In this document: positions 11,263 to 22,972 of the stretch, piece after piece
Position numbering within the stretch: position 1 is the first letter of the stretch
Layout: each line of letters begins with the position of its first letter
Source: Acanthaster planci
Taxonomy: Eukaryota > Echinodermata > Asteroidea > Valvatida > Acanthasteridae
Assembly: GCF_001949145.1 (NCBI RefSeq)
Contig: NW_019091525.1
Coordinates: forward strand, 203,730 to 267,729
Direction of reading: 5' to 3'
Length of the DNA: 64,000 nucleotides
Made by a program: the position numbers and the translations under genes
Notes under the pieces: model-generated
Database searches by the model: none
The model's input: the letters and a program-made list of their open reading frames with translations, nothing else
What the model was told of the DNA's origin: nothing

Positions 11263-13947
11263 TTTCCACTATTCAAAGACATTTTAAAATGAAAGACAAG
11301 TTGGACAAAAGAACTGACATATATACAATGTCGTTTAGTGTTGTATTGGTCGACAATGAACAGTTTTAGACTCATTTATTTTAACCGCCAAAAGTCAATA
11401 TATATTTTTGATGAGTAGTTTTACAGATAAAATCAAGCACCAAATGACAACTCTCAAAACCCACAAGAGTACACTCCAAGCTATAAATAAAAATGTGTTT
11501 GTGTGTTTCCATAAACAAATGAAGATTGATTAAAAGCATTTGAGGCATTTTTTTCTTTACATTTGTCGGTTTACTTTTGCAAGTCTGTATTTTTTCTACT
11601 ACAAAGACTTTACCTTTTGGACTTGTGACATACGATGTATCCATCACTGTTTGACAAAAGTTTGACTGGTGCTTCGATGAAACCAAACGAAAAGGCTTAC
11701 GATGAGCATGCATGCATGCATGATTGAAAACATCGGTAGCGCTAGACTGTCTCCCGCCCCCTCCCCTGTAATTGTTTAAATCAGAATGCATCGATGAAAA
11801 TGGGATTGGGAACCAGTCTACGGCCGCTCGAGCCTGAGTCCCATACCATAATTCGGGCTACGAAGTACAGTACATGTACAAGAAGTGTATGTTATGGAGA
11901 CAGATTGCGGTGAACTCGTCTTGCTCTAGACTCCCAGGAAGACGTGTTTTGCGATCGTGTCGCTCTGGAAGTTCGATATTACACCTCTTGTTACAAATCA
12001 TACACTCAGTTCTGATAAGGAAAGGCAAGGAACCTGAAGGGTAAGCTGTAGACAATATTTAATTGTTGTGTTTTCCTATTTTTTTTACTGAGTTTAAGAT
12101 ATCTCCTTTGTTTTGGGGGAAATGAAGCAATCTTGGCCTCGTGTCTTTCAGTGCTCATTTTCATTATTTTAGGCTCATTTAAAAATTACGGTCGTGTTCA
12201 TAATCCTGGTGAATAATCCTGACAATAATGAAGGAAATCATTTTATATTTTATTCAAAACTCTGATTAAAACCACCATTTGTGATGATTGGAAACCTGCA
12301 CTTGTTCCAGCTCCCACTGCGCTGCGGTGTCCTCATTTGCGTGTCAATGCAGTCAGACACTTTTCATAACTGTTGGCTAATATCAATTCTATCAAAACCT
12401 TTTAATATTGACAAGTTGAAGTACATACATGCAAACATTGTTGTACTCGTAGTTATCTTCCATGCCCGCATATCTAATCACCATTTTGACTCACTGAATT
12501 GTACAAGCATAATTCCACTTTAAGGCCAAGTCACCCATTTCTATTTTTGTCTTCTGTTTTCTCATAATGGGTTCAAGGGGGTTTGATGGGAAAAGTTGTT
12601 TGGATGAAGTGACCTGTATAAAAAGGGTTGTTTACTGTCTGATTGTATTAAAGGAGTGAATTTCAGATGGAGTACCAATAGGCCTACGAGATGTTTAACA
12701 GAGATAGTTATTGATGGCCAGGAAATCATGAGTATGTCGAAGATCGATCAACTGTTCATGACAGTGATTAAGAAGCATGACGGAACTGACCTTCAATCAC
12801 AGGCCAGTATGATAGATTGACAGTCAAATTGCCCAGTGCTTGCATTTGGAAGAAAAGGTGTTGCCCAGGCAGTCTGTGATGCCTAATCTCAAGCTAACAA
12901 TATTTATACATGTACGCCAATAAGGCAAGGGCAAAACCCGTTATATAAATTACATCAATAATAGAAAGTAAAATGAGCTGTTGAAGGATCATATGCATGA
13001 TCCATCATAAATTCACACTTTTTTCTGCTATCTTGAGAAAAAGATAATAAAGTCTTTCTGTGGTGTCACCTGACCCAAATCGTGTTGTCTTTTCTTAATT
13101 TGTCATATTTATTTATAATACAATCAGAATTTATAATATTGAAGGTTTGACATAATCGCAGTTCTCTAATTTTATCGTTGGAAGTGTCCAAACAAAGCAT
13201 GAGAAGCGTACATTGTGCATTTTAGCATACAAGACTATGGCAAACTTTTAGAACTCGGCCAATAATATTACTAATCTTAAACTAGAGCCGCACGAACAGA
13301 AAAAAAGAACTTTCTAACGACTTGTCATTAAGCCTAACACAGCCAAGTACATGTGATAAGTTACGCCTTGCATTTGGCCATAAAATAGACACGTTGCCTC
13401 AATTTGGTACTATCAGAGAAAACTTCCTTAGTCACAGGTTTCAAGAAAGAGAAACATGACCTAAAACCACATTGAAATTGTGCTGTAACCAGCAAAATAC
13501 CTTAACCATACTTACAGATCAAAATATCAACTTCAGAATTTGTGGCACTGAAGCTGGCCGAGCTGGCAAAAAAGCTGTAGCAAAATAAATGCAACAGAAA
13601 CTGACGAATGATCCATAAAAAATTAACACAAATAATCCCGTTGTACAATTTACGCTTCCAATTGTTCTAATTCGGTCTGATTAATGATGATGTCATACTA
13701 GGTTACACAAATTTATGAGAAATCGGATGGGGTGACACAAATGAGAAGTCCAAGGGGATTACACAAAACTCATAACATTTCAATGATTAAATGGTTCTTA
13801 AAAGTTCACAGTTTCCAAAGTCCACAGCTAGCAGCTCTGCCCGCGTCTGAAATCCTGGTACTGGCAGCCCTAGAAAACGGGATCCGGCAGAGGTTGAGGT
13901 TGGGAACACCCGGTGAATTTGGAAGGCAAGGAAGATCCCTGAGACAT
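11263..13947. other. No assigned gene; one short coding-like block and a partial MITE
   Basis: At 12695-12822 the plus strand is open for 42 codons with a protein-like composition (IDGQEIMSMSKIDQLF and KKHDGTDLQ), but it has no start, splice sites or recognised family. At about 12905-12960 GGGCAAAACCCGTTATATAAATT is a half-copy of the MITE at 38241-38384. A minus frame of 136 codons at 11381-11791 has no recognisable domain. The rest is AT-rich and unassigned. Confidence 0.45.
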
Positions 13948-14468
13948 GGAATATCCTGGACGGGTCCAGGGGGACAGAAATATCACATAGGCTTAGTATA
14001 GACCTAAAGTCTGGCTGTTAACGAGTAAAGTTACGTCTAGAGTAACTAAGTTATCGAGAAAAACAATCCACCCTAACAAAAGTCTATTTTGTTGATTTAT
14101 TTATGTAACCAAAATGGTAATATTTCATATACTTGTTACTTAGCCGATGTCNNNNNNNNNNNNNNNNNNNNNNNNNNNNNNNNNNNNNNNNNNNNNNNNN
14201 NNNNNNNNNNNNNNNNNNNNNNNNNNNNNNNNNNNNNNNNNNNNNNNNNNNNNNNNNNNNNNNNNNNNNNNNNNNNNNNNNNNNNNNNNNNNNNNNNNNN
14301 NNNNNNNNNNNAGGCATGGTGGATCGATCGAACAAGGACATGTACATGCGAAACGATCAAGGGTCAAAGTTAAAAATACCACTGCGCAATCGTGACAAAA
14401 AAACGACGGGCGACGCACGACGGGCGACGCATGACAGGCGACGCACGACGGCAGATATGGAATTCCAC
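13948..14468 (+). repeat. Minisatellite-bearing dispersed repeat, copy B (gap inside)
   Basis: Matches copy C at 39433-39870 in inverse orientation, including TAACGAGTAAAGTTACGTC, CTAACAAAAGTCTATTTTG and the block after the gap (GGCATGGTGGATC, TGCGAAACGATCA). It ends with three or four CACGACGGGCGACG units and GGCAGATATGGAATTCCA, as in copies A and D. A run of 160 N (14152-14311) interrupts it; copy C has about 100 bp in the matching place. Confidence 0.85.
14152..14311. other. Assembly gap, 160 N
   Basis: Run of N inside copy B of the dispersed repeat. The homologous copy at 39.6 kb suggests the missing sequence is ordinary repeat of about 100 bp. Confidence 0.95.
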
Positions 14469-14933
14469 AACTCATGGCTGAGAACCACGTTGCGCTTTAC
14501 GTGCTTTATGTGAGCATCAAAACAGTGGATTCAGTTAGACTTCAGTTTTGGTGGTTCCAGTCAGAACATGTAGTTTCGATGTGCGTGTACGCAGCTCGGA
14601 ATCTCGTACGCCGAATAGTTGAAAACAGTCCACAACAATGGCAAAAATTAACGTTACGCCCGACTTTTTTTCCCCGTTTTTGCCTCTGGTGGTGATGTGT
14701 CGAATTTCTTATCCCACCAGCTGTGGAGATAAGGATGCATAGAAGTTATAGACGTGAAATTGGCTCCTTGGAAAAGATAGAAGTGTTGAAAATCCAACCT
14801 AAATATTTTCCGTCTGATTTTGCATCCTTTATATCCTGGACTTCCTCCGTAACGTAGTACGGTTAGGGAGTCCACCTGGGCTATATAAACCTCTAAATAA
14901 TACACGTATCTATGTAAGTGTAAAATCAGACAC
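14469..14933. other. No gene recognised
   Basis: Short frames on both strands without motif or splice context. Confidence 0.5.
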
Positions 14934-15308
14934 AGGAATAAGCCTTTTGCGAGTTAAATTTGAATAAAATCTGGTATGTTGAGTTCTTTAAACTCACATG
15001 AACATAACAATTGGAATTCTCCATACTAAAGCCACTGTTGCTATACCTCGTGATTCTGGGCAAGCTTTTCCTGAGTTACATAAGAGACGCCTTGCAATAG
15101 TACACTGTTCTCAATGGAAAAGAAGGGCACAAAGGAACTAGTCCATTCCAGAGATGGTGGTCGCTAAGCAAAAGTTTACCCCGAATCACGAGATATAGCA
15201 ACAGTCTCTTTAAATTATGGGGAATTTAAATTGTTATGTTAATGTCAATCAGAAAAGTCTGTGTACCAGATTTTATTCAAATTTAACTCGCAAATGCCTC
15301 ATTGACAG
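14934..15308. mobile_element. Foldback MITE, family F1, intact copy
   Basis: About 375 bp. Both ends read TTTGCGAGTTAAATTTGAAT in opposite orientation, and the arms keep pairing inward through ACTGTTGCTATACCTCGTGA, leaving a loop of about 70 bp around 15090-15160 (ACACTGTTCTCAATGG). No coding capacity. A second copy at 26117-27345 shares the loop and right arm, which confirms that this is a dispersed family. Confidence 0.85.
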
Positions 15309-16321
15309 AACAATGAGTCACTTAACATTCAGTCATGGGAACAAAACAGTATGTTGATCAAAGAACAAGATATGACATTATAACTACAAGCTCCAGTAGG
15401 GATCCAACTTAAGTTTGCATACCAACTATTTGACACGGGCCATAAATGAGCATGAAACAATTGAGAATAACAGTGACCTTTGGTCGGCCTGGTTATATTC
15501 CCTTGCATGGCACCACAAAACTTGAAAATCATTTAGTCTGTACTTACTGTGCTAAGGGGGTGATGGTTATTTACACTTGGTTTGATTCTTGATATAATAG
15601 TAATTAACAGGATAGGGCTTGAAGGTCATTGAGCAAAATTCACTGGCAAAACTTGGAATCAACGTGACAATCAACACTGAAAATTTCTAGAAAATCGGTT
15701 CTCTCCTCTTAACCGTGTCTACAACAGCGCCCCCAATAATACACTGTATGGAGTTCTAGAGGAGCCACAGAGCTGTCCGCGACAAAAGAATTGACCAAAA
15801 CAGGGAGTAGTCTTGTTTTACTCCAAAGACAGTCTACTGCAGTATACTGTTTATCGTTTCTAACATAGGTCGGCCCAGAATTCATTTTATTTTTTAAGAA
15901 ATGAAACCAGACCGATGCCACGGACAGTGGTTCCTTAGCTTTCTAACTCCGACGATCAGACCTGTTTTGGAGCATATATATCTGGTGTGTCCAGTAACGG
16001 TCGCCAAGTCTGCGGTTTCAAAGCTGCAAAATATGAGCCGAAACTCGAAAACGGCGCTGTAACCTTTGTCTTTAATTTCAGTTGATAATTTACAACTCGG
16101 CTACAGGACCGCCATGCTTCAACGAGACGCGAAATCGGAATTTCTCAGAAGGTGAACAACCCTGCGTACCCCTAGGATATCATTAAAGGACACTTAACTT
16201 TCCATTACGGTCCACTCCATCGGTTAATGTAATTAAGAAACAATTATTGTCATTCACATCCTAAGTCGGTGTAACGTGTTATTCATAAAGTGACACTTGT
16301 TGACCTCACGACGGATTAGGG
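15309..16321. other. No gene recognised
   Basis: No recognised feature. Minus frames at 15329-15532 and 15709-15921 carry no motif. Confidence 0.5.
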
Positions 16322-17327
16322 GAGTATGTATGGTGGACCCCCGTGCACCCCTGCCGAACTTATCGACACTAATATCATAGATCTGGGTTGTAGCTCTATG
16401 CTAATATTAAGCAGATGGCAGCAAAAATGGCCGCCAAGAATGGTCCAAAATGGGAAAAGGCATATCATATATCAGTCAAGCTTTACACTAAAATTGAAAT
16501 TAAAATTGTCATTTACATGTTTTATATTCTGCAAAATTGATTTTTGGTGAGCTTTCTTTGCTTTTCTGCCTCAAATTCAAGATAAGGGCTTAAAAAACCA
16601 CCAATATGGCCGCCAAATAAGGTCAAACGGTCAAAAATCATGTATTAGTTAAATGACATATACTAAACACGCAGAATACATTATTTAGAAATGTTGTCTA
16701 CCAAAATAAACTGTTTTTTGTCATGTTCATGTCCTTTTTCCTTAGAAATCAATATTGGCAATGCTTAGACCAGAAATATGGCCGCCCAAATGGCCAACAA
16801 GGAGAAAAATGTACTTGCCAGAAATGCGATGGTTATTTGCAGCTTTTACAAATTCATTTCTTTCTTTATGGTCTACCTACATGAACATGTACCATGCTTC
16901 ACTCCACTAGATATAAATGTATGCAACTAATTTAGTATGAAGTCCATGTGACTTGAGCAAGTCTATTATCCCTCTTCTGTAAAGACAATGCATTGTTGTT
17001 AAGTGGTACTCGTGGATTTTGCACGTATATTTCGTGGTAACTTCTTAATCAAGTAAAAGAACACTAGTTTTATGTTTAAATAAATAAAAACACTGTTCCT
17101 ATTCAGAGAGTTGGTTTGTTGAAGTATTGTAGTGTGAAAAGATAATGGTACTTTCTCATTCAGTAACACTTCGTCTCTGGTGACTTGCAATAACTCCTGG
17201 TTGGGAGTATGTAAAAAAATTGGCCTTTTATGTCCAAGAATTGGATTATGAGCGGGCATAAGAAATGACCAGTTGTTCAGTTTATTTGTCGATTGACTGG
17301 TGGTACGAGGAGAGGACTGTTTTTCAA

Positions 17328-17384
17328 ATAATCTAGCAATACCATGATTTCGTCCCTTCGTATGGGACTCATCAGTTGCATTAT
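17328..17384 (-). ncRNA. Hammerhead self-cleaving ribozyme
   Basis: All conserved core positions are present on the minus strand. CUGAUGA is at 17375-17369. Stem II is GUCCC (17368-17364) paired with GGGAC (17356-17352), closed by a 7-base loop. GAAA is at 17351-17348. Stem III is tiny: A17348-U17341 and U17347-G17342 with a 4-base loop. The cleavage triplet is GUA, so the cut falls after 17340. Stem I is GCAA (17379-17376) with UUGC (17339-17336), then a three-base bulge, then AUAAU (17384-17380) with AUUAU (17332-17328). This open stem I with a very short stem III is the type I form known from Penelope-like elements and retrozymes, and it sits directly downstream of a Penelope-like relic. 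Folding was done by eye. Confidence 0.85.
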
Positions 17385-18150
17385 GGGTGATTCCAGAGAC
17401 GGAATCGTATAAACTCGCAGGTGGTTAGGGATAGGACTTGTGAGCTAAGGGTACGCATTTTTTTTTTAGAAGCCAGCCTGTGGATTTCGGTTTGCTCTTC
17501 AGTGAGGGAGAGCAGTACATTGAGTGTTGCATCGTGTTCTGGTTGTTCAAAGAATCCTGAGTCGGTGGGGATTGGGTAGGGCTCTGTTACGTTGAGTGTT
17601 AGTTTAGCTATCACTACTTTTTCTCGGATGTTTGGGCTTTCCTGAAAGTATTGAATGGAGGTTTCAGAAGGATTTCCGAGAATAGAGCATTGCTTTGAAT
17701 GCGGTACGCATGTCTATTTCTTGTTTGATATAGATCATGGTGGTAAAGATCAGGTTGGGTTGTAGGCGGTAACGAAGACTTCGTTGTTCTGGTTTGCGCG
17801 GTTCGTTGCATCCTTTGTATTATTTATCAGCCTTGGTGTTCGGCATGAATTTGGTGGCTTCCAAGTATTCTTTTAGTGTTGCACTTGGTGTTGATTTTGG
17901 ATGCTAGGTCGATGGAGGTCGGAAAGGATGGATTATTAGATCGTTTTTCTGCATTTGGAATGCAATACTTAGTCTTCGATTAAAAGCGTTATGTCACTTA
18001 TGAGCGTGGGGCGGTTTGGTTTAGCGGGGTTGGGAATAAAGTTGAGACGTTTTCCTAAAGCGATCTTTACGGTTTGTGTTAGTGTCGCTTCGGATTGGTC
18101 GGTCATACAAGCGTCATATTGTTCCGCTAATAAATACATCCGGTTAGATT
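17385..18150 (-). pseudogene. Penelope-like retroelement ORF relic, RT core deleted
   Basis: Read on the minus strand in shifting frames. At about 18048-18026 is LNFIPNPAKP, the N-terminal motif of Penelope-like polymerases. Next, near 17872-17843, comes EYLEATKF, which precedes the RT start. At about 17785-17757 is VFVTAYNPT, and at about 17637-17600 PNIREKVVIAKL, both from the segment after the RT domain. The RT catalytic core between these is missing, so the copy is internally deleted as well as frameshifted. I found no GIY-YIG endonuclease. The hammerhead ribozyme lies 3' of the relic, as expected for the terminal repeat of such elements. The family assignment is from memory of motif order. 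Confidence 0.6.
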
Positions 18151-18450
18151 TGGTAGTCTTGGCTTTTATTCGGTATGTTGTGAAGAAACTATTCTTTGCA
18201 ATACGTCCTCAGTTCATTGTTGAGTTTTCTCATGCTCACTGCTTTGACTTGGTTTTGGAGTGAAAAGGAATATCTATCGTTCATGGTATGTGGTTGTATT
18301 CCTCAATTCAGACGTGAAATGATAATAAGGAATACATGAGGGTTTTCTTTGTGATATCAATTGAACTTATGTATGGTAGCAGTGGTTGGAAATATCTCTT
18401 TGGACAATGTGACGGTCTTGAAGAGATTTTTTAGTAAGGGTGCTTCCTCT

Positions 18451-18849
18451 TCAGTCTTCTTGACGAGTGGAGTAATCGAATAGGTTTCGCCGTTCGTTTA
18501 TGTAGTTTCCTCGACCGTTCGAAGAATGAACTCTGGAGCTTGAGTGAGTGGTGTGAGCAAGGTGGACGTACTCTGATCTCAATTTAGTTTGGCGGTGTTT
18601 TGGTCTTGATTGCCTTTGATAGGAGACGTGCTGGTCGGGTGATGTACTTCTTGACAGAGACCAGTCAGTCCGGACTTTTTCTGCCAGATTCTTTACCCGT
18701 TGGAGTTGCGTGTCAGGCGGTGGGAGAATGTGTTGATAGGTGTTACAGGGGACGGCTGATCCAGTGAAAGAAGTGTAGAGAATCTTGGTCACTGTAGGCG
18801 TCTTGGCGTTGTTGGTGTCCGCAGATGATGTCCGCTCAGCTTCTGTCAT
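18451..18849 (-). CDS. Unassigned 132-codon open frame upstream of the Penelope-like relic
   Basis: The frame runs from an ATG to a stop with a polar, Ser/Thr/Arg-rich composition and no domain I recognise. It lies upstream of, and in the same orientation as, the Penelope-like relic and is one of the longest gap-free frames in this AT-rich window. It could be the 5' part of that element or chance. Low confidence that it is translated. Confidence 0.2.
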   Translation of the reverse strand: MTEAERTSSADTNNAKTPTVTKILYTSFTGSAVPCNTYQHILPPPDTQLQRVKNLAEKVRTDWSLSRSTSPDQHVSYQRQSRPKHRQTKLRSEYVHLAHTTHSSSRVHSSNGRGNYINERRNLFDYSTRQED

Positions 18850-19603
18850 AACACTGGGAATACCTCAAATGAAATTGTTTTTAAATTTTAATTTTGTTTT
18901 ATCCCACCAAGAGAATATTCAATTTAAATGTACTTTTCATAATTTTTTGATTTATTTTTTGATTTACAACTGTTATTGCACCACAATTTTCATTTGAAAC
19001 TAGTCAGAATTATCTCACCGCTCACATATAATTCCCAATCACTCATGAGGTACATTCTGGGCCAAGACGAAGAGGCACTTTTTTTTCCAAATCTGCCACT
19101 TGGGAGCACTACTTGAAGCCACCTTCAATGGGATCAATGGCATGAAAACAAAGGATACTAAAAACAAATTAATAAGGATCGAAAATATGCACCAAATTAT
19201 AATGTGTGAGTTAAATGTACAACTTACCACAATTATGGCTGAAATTTATAGATTTATCACTTTTTGCCAATATTGGCGTCCATGTTCGCGATCCTTACAG
19301 CCCTCATCTTGAATGTGAACCATAATATGGCAAAGAAAGATCAACAAAAATCAGTTTTTGAGAGCGCAGAGCATGTAAATAACAATTTTTCTTTAGATTT
19401 TTGAGTATAATTTGACTGATATAATGCCTTTTCCCATTTTGGACCATATTTTGCAGCCATTTTGGCCGACATCTTGGATATCCTCAGAGCATCGGGTTCT
19501 TCCAATGTTAACATCTAAAATGTGTTACAGGACCTAAAATGCACCTACAAATATTGGTGTCGTTAAGTTCGGGGGGGTGCACGGAGGTCCTCCATTCGTA
19601 CTC

Positions 19604-21149
19604 AACTAGATGGTTAAGTTTGCAGTACAGCATGACCCAGTCCAACTGATTGTTTCAGTTTGATTTATCACCTTCAGTTAGCGCGGAAATGTCCTCCCCA
19701 AGTGCAATCGTTATTGATTAGGAGGCTGGAGATATACACGGAACACCAATTTATCTCCACTTATCTTGTCCATAGCTTTCCTGTTGCAATTAAATAAATT
19801 GTTTATCGCTAATTAAACAAAACTTTCTCGACAATGGACAAGACTGCAGGTTTGATGCAGTACGGTACGAATATTTGACATTATCTGTGTGCAACAGTTT
19901 CTTGAGAATGATAATTTTGTGTTGCCTAATGTGTGCCAGATGCATGGGCAATAAGAAATTATACACCTATATACACCTTCAGAGGGCTCTCTTCTTGTTA
20001 GGAGCCCCGCGATGGACCAAGAGAAGGCACAATTTTCTGAGCAACGGAGGCTCCTTTGGTCGGAACTGAATTTCGCTGAGTTCACGAACGACTATGAAAT
20101 GCATACGTTACTGTTGCATCGATATCGCTACCACGAAAACGAACACTCCCGACCAATATGGCTCTTTTCAACCAATGAAGAGGTGCTACTGCCCAAGGCG
20201 AATAACCAAATCACGACTGAATCTCTTTTTTGGTGTTTTCAAACGAGGCAACTCCATAAAATTAATAAAATTAATATTCAAGTTTACACCATTCTAAAAA
20301 ATAAAAAAGAAAACTTTCAAAAGCAACAATAAAACAAACGATTCAAGGAGGCTGCTTTTCAGAATGAAACGATTTGACACCAATGAAGTAGGGGCAAAAT
20401 GAATGAAGGCTGCATTTTCCTTGAATGATTATAAACAATAGCCTCTTTTCCTGAAACTTCAAACTTAATAAATTTTACTTCAGGAATATCACAATCTAGT
20501 GGTACAATTTGCTACAAAAGTGTTCCAGTTGGCACTTATACTGAAATTGGGACAAGTACACCCCCAGGAGAACTGCCACGGCTCAGTCTTACATTTGAAA
20601 TGCTGTTGTTTAGTTTCTTGTTCGCTTTTCACGAAATATTATGTAGAGTCTCTGACAGGGATTTGAAAAATTTACCTGTCCAAGATGATACCATTCCAAG
20701 CTTGAAAATGTTAAATTTAGTTGTATGAATAAACGACGTGTAACGTGAGACTTTATTCCAGCGACCAACAGAATAGTCACATCCATATGTATTATTCAGC
20801 TTGCTTCACCTCTATGGTGGTACGAGTGTGTTCAGTGGATTCCATTAGCGTTGTGGTTGGCTTGGTGTGGTCGCAGAGCTCCATGGTTTGGTCAACTGGG
20901 AATTTTCAACAGCAGTCAGACCAGTGGCTAATTTAGATTTCATCCACCTTAATATCGCAGCGGTTGTACGGGCCACACGAAGATATCGCCGATTAAGCTC
21001 CCGTAATAAACATTTGACCGAAGTGGGCTATACGGTGTTTGGCACGCGGTGGCATGGTCATGGCATTGCTCATCAGCGAAAACTGATCTTCAAGTACTAT
21101 TTAGCTTTAATATGCTCGAATGTCAAATTCGTTGCTTTTTCTTAATTAG
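19604..21149. other. No assigned gene; one open frame
   Basis: A 106-codon plus frame at 20012-20332 starts MDQEKAQFSEQRRLLW. Its first 50 residues look protein-like (charged, Trp- and Leu-containing), then it decays into AT-rich low complexity. No domain is recognised and no splice junction is clear. Nothing else seen. Confidence 0.4.
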
Positions 21150-21290
21150 TACGGGTGATTCACAATAGTGCGCCTCCAAGAGTTTGCAACGCGTTGACCA
21201 ATCACAAGGCGTGAAATATGTCGACCCTTTCCAAACGCGCATTGGGTCGACACGTTGCACTTGGAGGCGCGCTATTGTGAATCGCCCGTA
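21150..21290. mobile_element. MITE family F2, copy 1 (141 bp)
   Basis: Ends TACGGGTGATTCACAATAG and its complement CTATTGTGAATCGCCCGTA, with arms extending through GCGCCTCCAAG. The middle includes GTTGACCAATCAC and CGACCCTTTCCAAACGCG. A second copy at 57394-57567 shares ends and middle. Confidence 0.85.
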
Positions 21291-22754
21291 TTGTAACATT
21301 TGTGCGTAAACGGTGAAACCCAGGTAAAATAATAACATTAAATCGACGGTATGCAACCACTCTACTGAAAAGGAGGCAGTAGCCCTGGCTCCTGCAAACT
21401 TTACAAGCGTTCCATAATTAGCGTGCACCTCAGCGTTTAATAAGTCCATACACTAATGCACAATGTAAGGTTAGAAAACGTGTGGATTTACACACTCAGT
21501 GTTTTAGCCTCTCTGAACAAAAGTTTCAGAGGTATTTTGCAACTTTTATTCGTGGCAAAATTAACAAGAAAATCCTGGAAATCATAAAAAATCTAGGTCT
21601 AGGGAGTTATGATATTTGGTGAAAAAGGAGCATTTTCGGCGTTTTTTCTTAATCACACTAAGGAATGTCCGCACTTCATTATTTAGAGCAAGGCTAAGGT
21701 AAGTGAAACAAGCAGTAGTTAAATTTTGAGTGTGTATAGGACAAAAATTCCTTTTATTTTATACAGGCTGCAAGTATATTCTACAGGAAGATATCAGTTA
21801 AATTGGGGATCATTATGACAATAATGACCCAAAGACCATCACTCTTGCTGTGATGAAACACGGAGTAAAAAATGATGCCCACTAATGGAGTTGAATCGTA
21901 ATTGACCCGATTTCTCAATTAAGCTGTGCAACCATGCGTTTCTAATCATCATCGGATGAACAGTCGCACAAATCAACCTGACCGCATTTGGTCGCATTTG
22001 ACGAAGTGCTAAGAGCCATAGACGAGTGTTAGTTTCAGATCATACACCATTCAAACAACCACAGACCCACGTGTAGCAGGTACTATCCGACATCAGTAAA
22101 ATCAAAGGGTATACTTAAAGTAGGTCACAGAATTCCATTTTTGGGAAATGCAATCGTCAACCAGAATACTTAACCTTGTCTAAATATCAGTTGTCTTAGA
22201 GAATTTCTAATTTATTCCAAAAATTTACTCATTTATTTATTTTTTTCAGCAGCGTTTCCAGTTTTTGGTTTCAGGGGGCAAATTCAAGAGCGACTGCAGC
22301 TTCAAGCTCATTCAATATGATGGTGGCGAAGAAAAAAAATCAAAAGCTTTAAGGTCCCTACATGTTTTCTTTTATTTCGTCGTGTTGTTTTCTAAGTGTT
22401 TTGGTGCTAATATTAAATATACATGTATATATTTAAATATACTATAAATGAGTATACGGATTACCTTTTTCCCAACGAAATATTACGAAGTATTGTTTGT
22501 AAAAAAATACGCCACTGCTGTTTTATAATACACTTTGATGGAAATGTTCTTAGTAACGGTTTCGAAGCGATTTTTATGAGATTGTACAGCAGTGGTGAGA
22601 TACAATGAGATAACCAAAAAGTGGTATATTAAATTGCTACATGTATGGAGTACCGAAATAAATACGTCACGCGCACAATTAACGTGTTAAAGGCATTAGC
22701 GCAAGAACCATGAACCAACGCGCGCCTACTCCATTCGTTTGCACCGTACCCTCT
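21291..22754. other. No gene recognised
   Basis: AT-rich, short frames only. AAG|GTAAGT near 21694 resembles a donor site but has no coding context. Confidence 0.5.
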
Positions 22755-22934
22755 GGGTGCGTTCGCGCGGTTACTCCTGTTAACGCGAGTAGGATTTATG
22801 CACATTACACTCGGGTATAGGAGTATACTCCCCCCTAGCGAGAGTATACTGTCGCTGACCCTTGGGTCGTACTCAAGCCGTTCGAGCGCTCAGGGGTATA
22901 CTCGTGTTAACGCGAGTAGCTCGCTCGAACGCAC
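22755..22934. mobile_element. MITE with GGGTGCGTTCG ends, 180 bp
   Basis: Starts GGGTGCGTTCGCGCG and ends CTCGCTCGAACGCAC. The interior pairs again (GTTAACGCGAGTA is present near both ends; GAGTATACTC occurs inside). It is the first of a cluster sharing the same terminal word. Confidence 0.75.
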
Positions 22935-22972
22935 TCTTTGGTTCAAAATGACGTCACATTTCGGTACTCTAT

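Larger units (their letters stand above)
16322..19603. mobile_element. 3.3-kb unit with long inverted ends made of ~175-bp subrepeats
   Basis: The two ends match in inverse orientation: GTGCACCC, CCGAACTTA and CGACA near 16345-16370, and their complements near 19553-19583. Matching continues inward for about 320-350 bp through GGTCCAAAATGGGAAAAGGCAT and ATTTACATG. Each arm contains internal repeats of about 175 bp marked by ATGGCCGCCAA (about 16428, 16604, 16778) with counterparts at about 19460 and 19285. The outermost bases read GAGTA...TACTC. No target duplication is obvious. The interior holds a Penelope-like relic and a hammerhead ribozyme on the minus strand. I cannot say whether the whole is one element or a foldback transposon that received a Penelope-like insertion. 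Confidence 0.7.
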
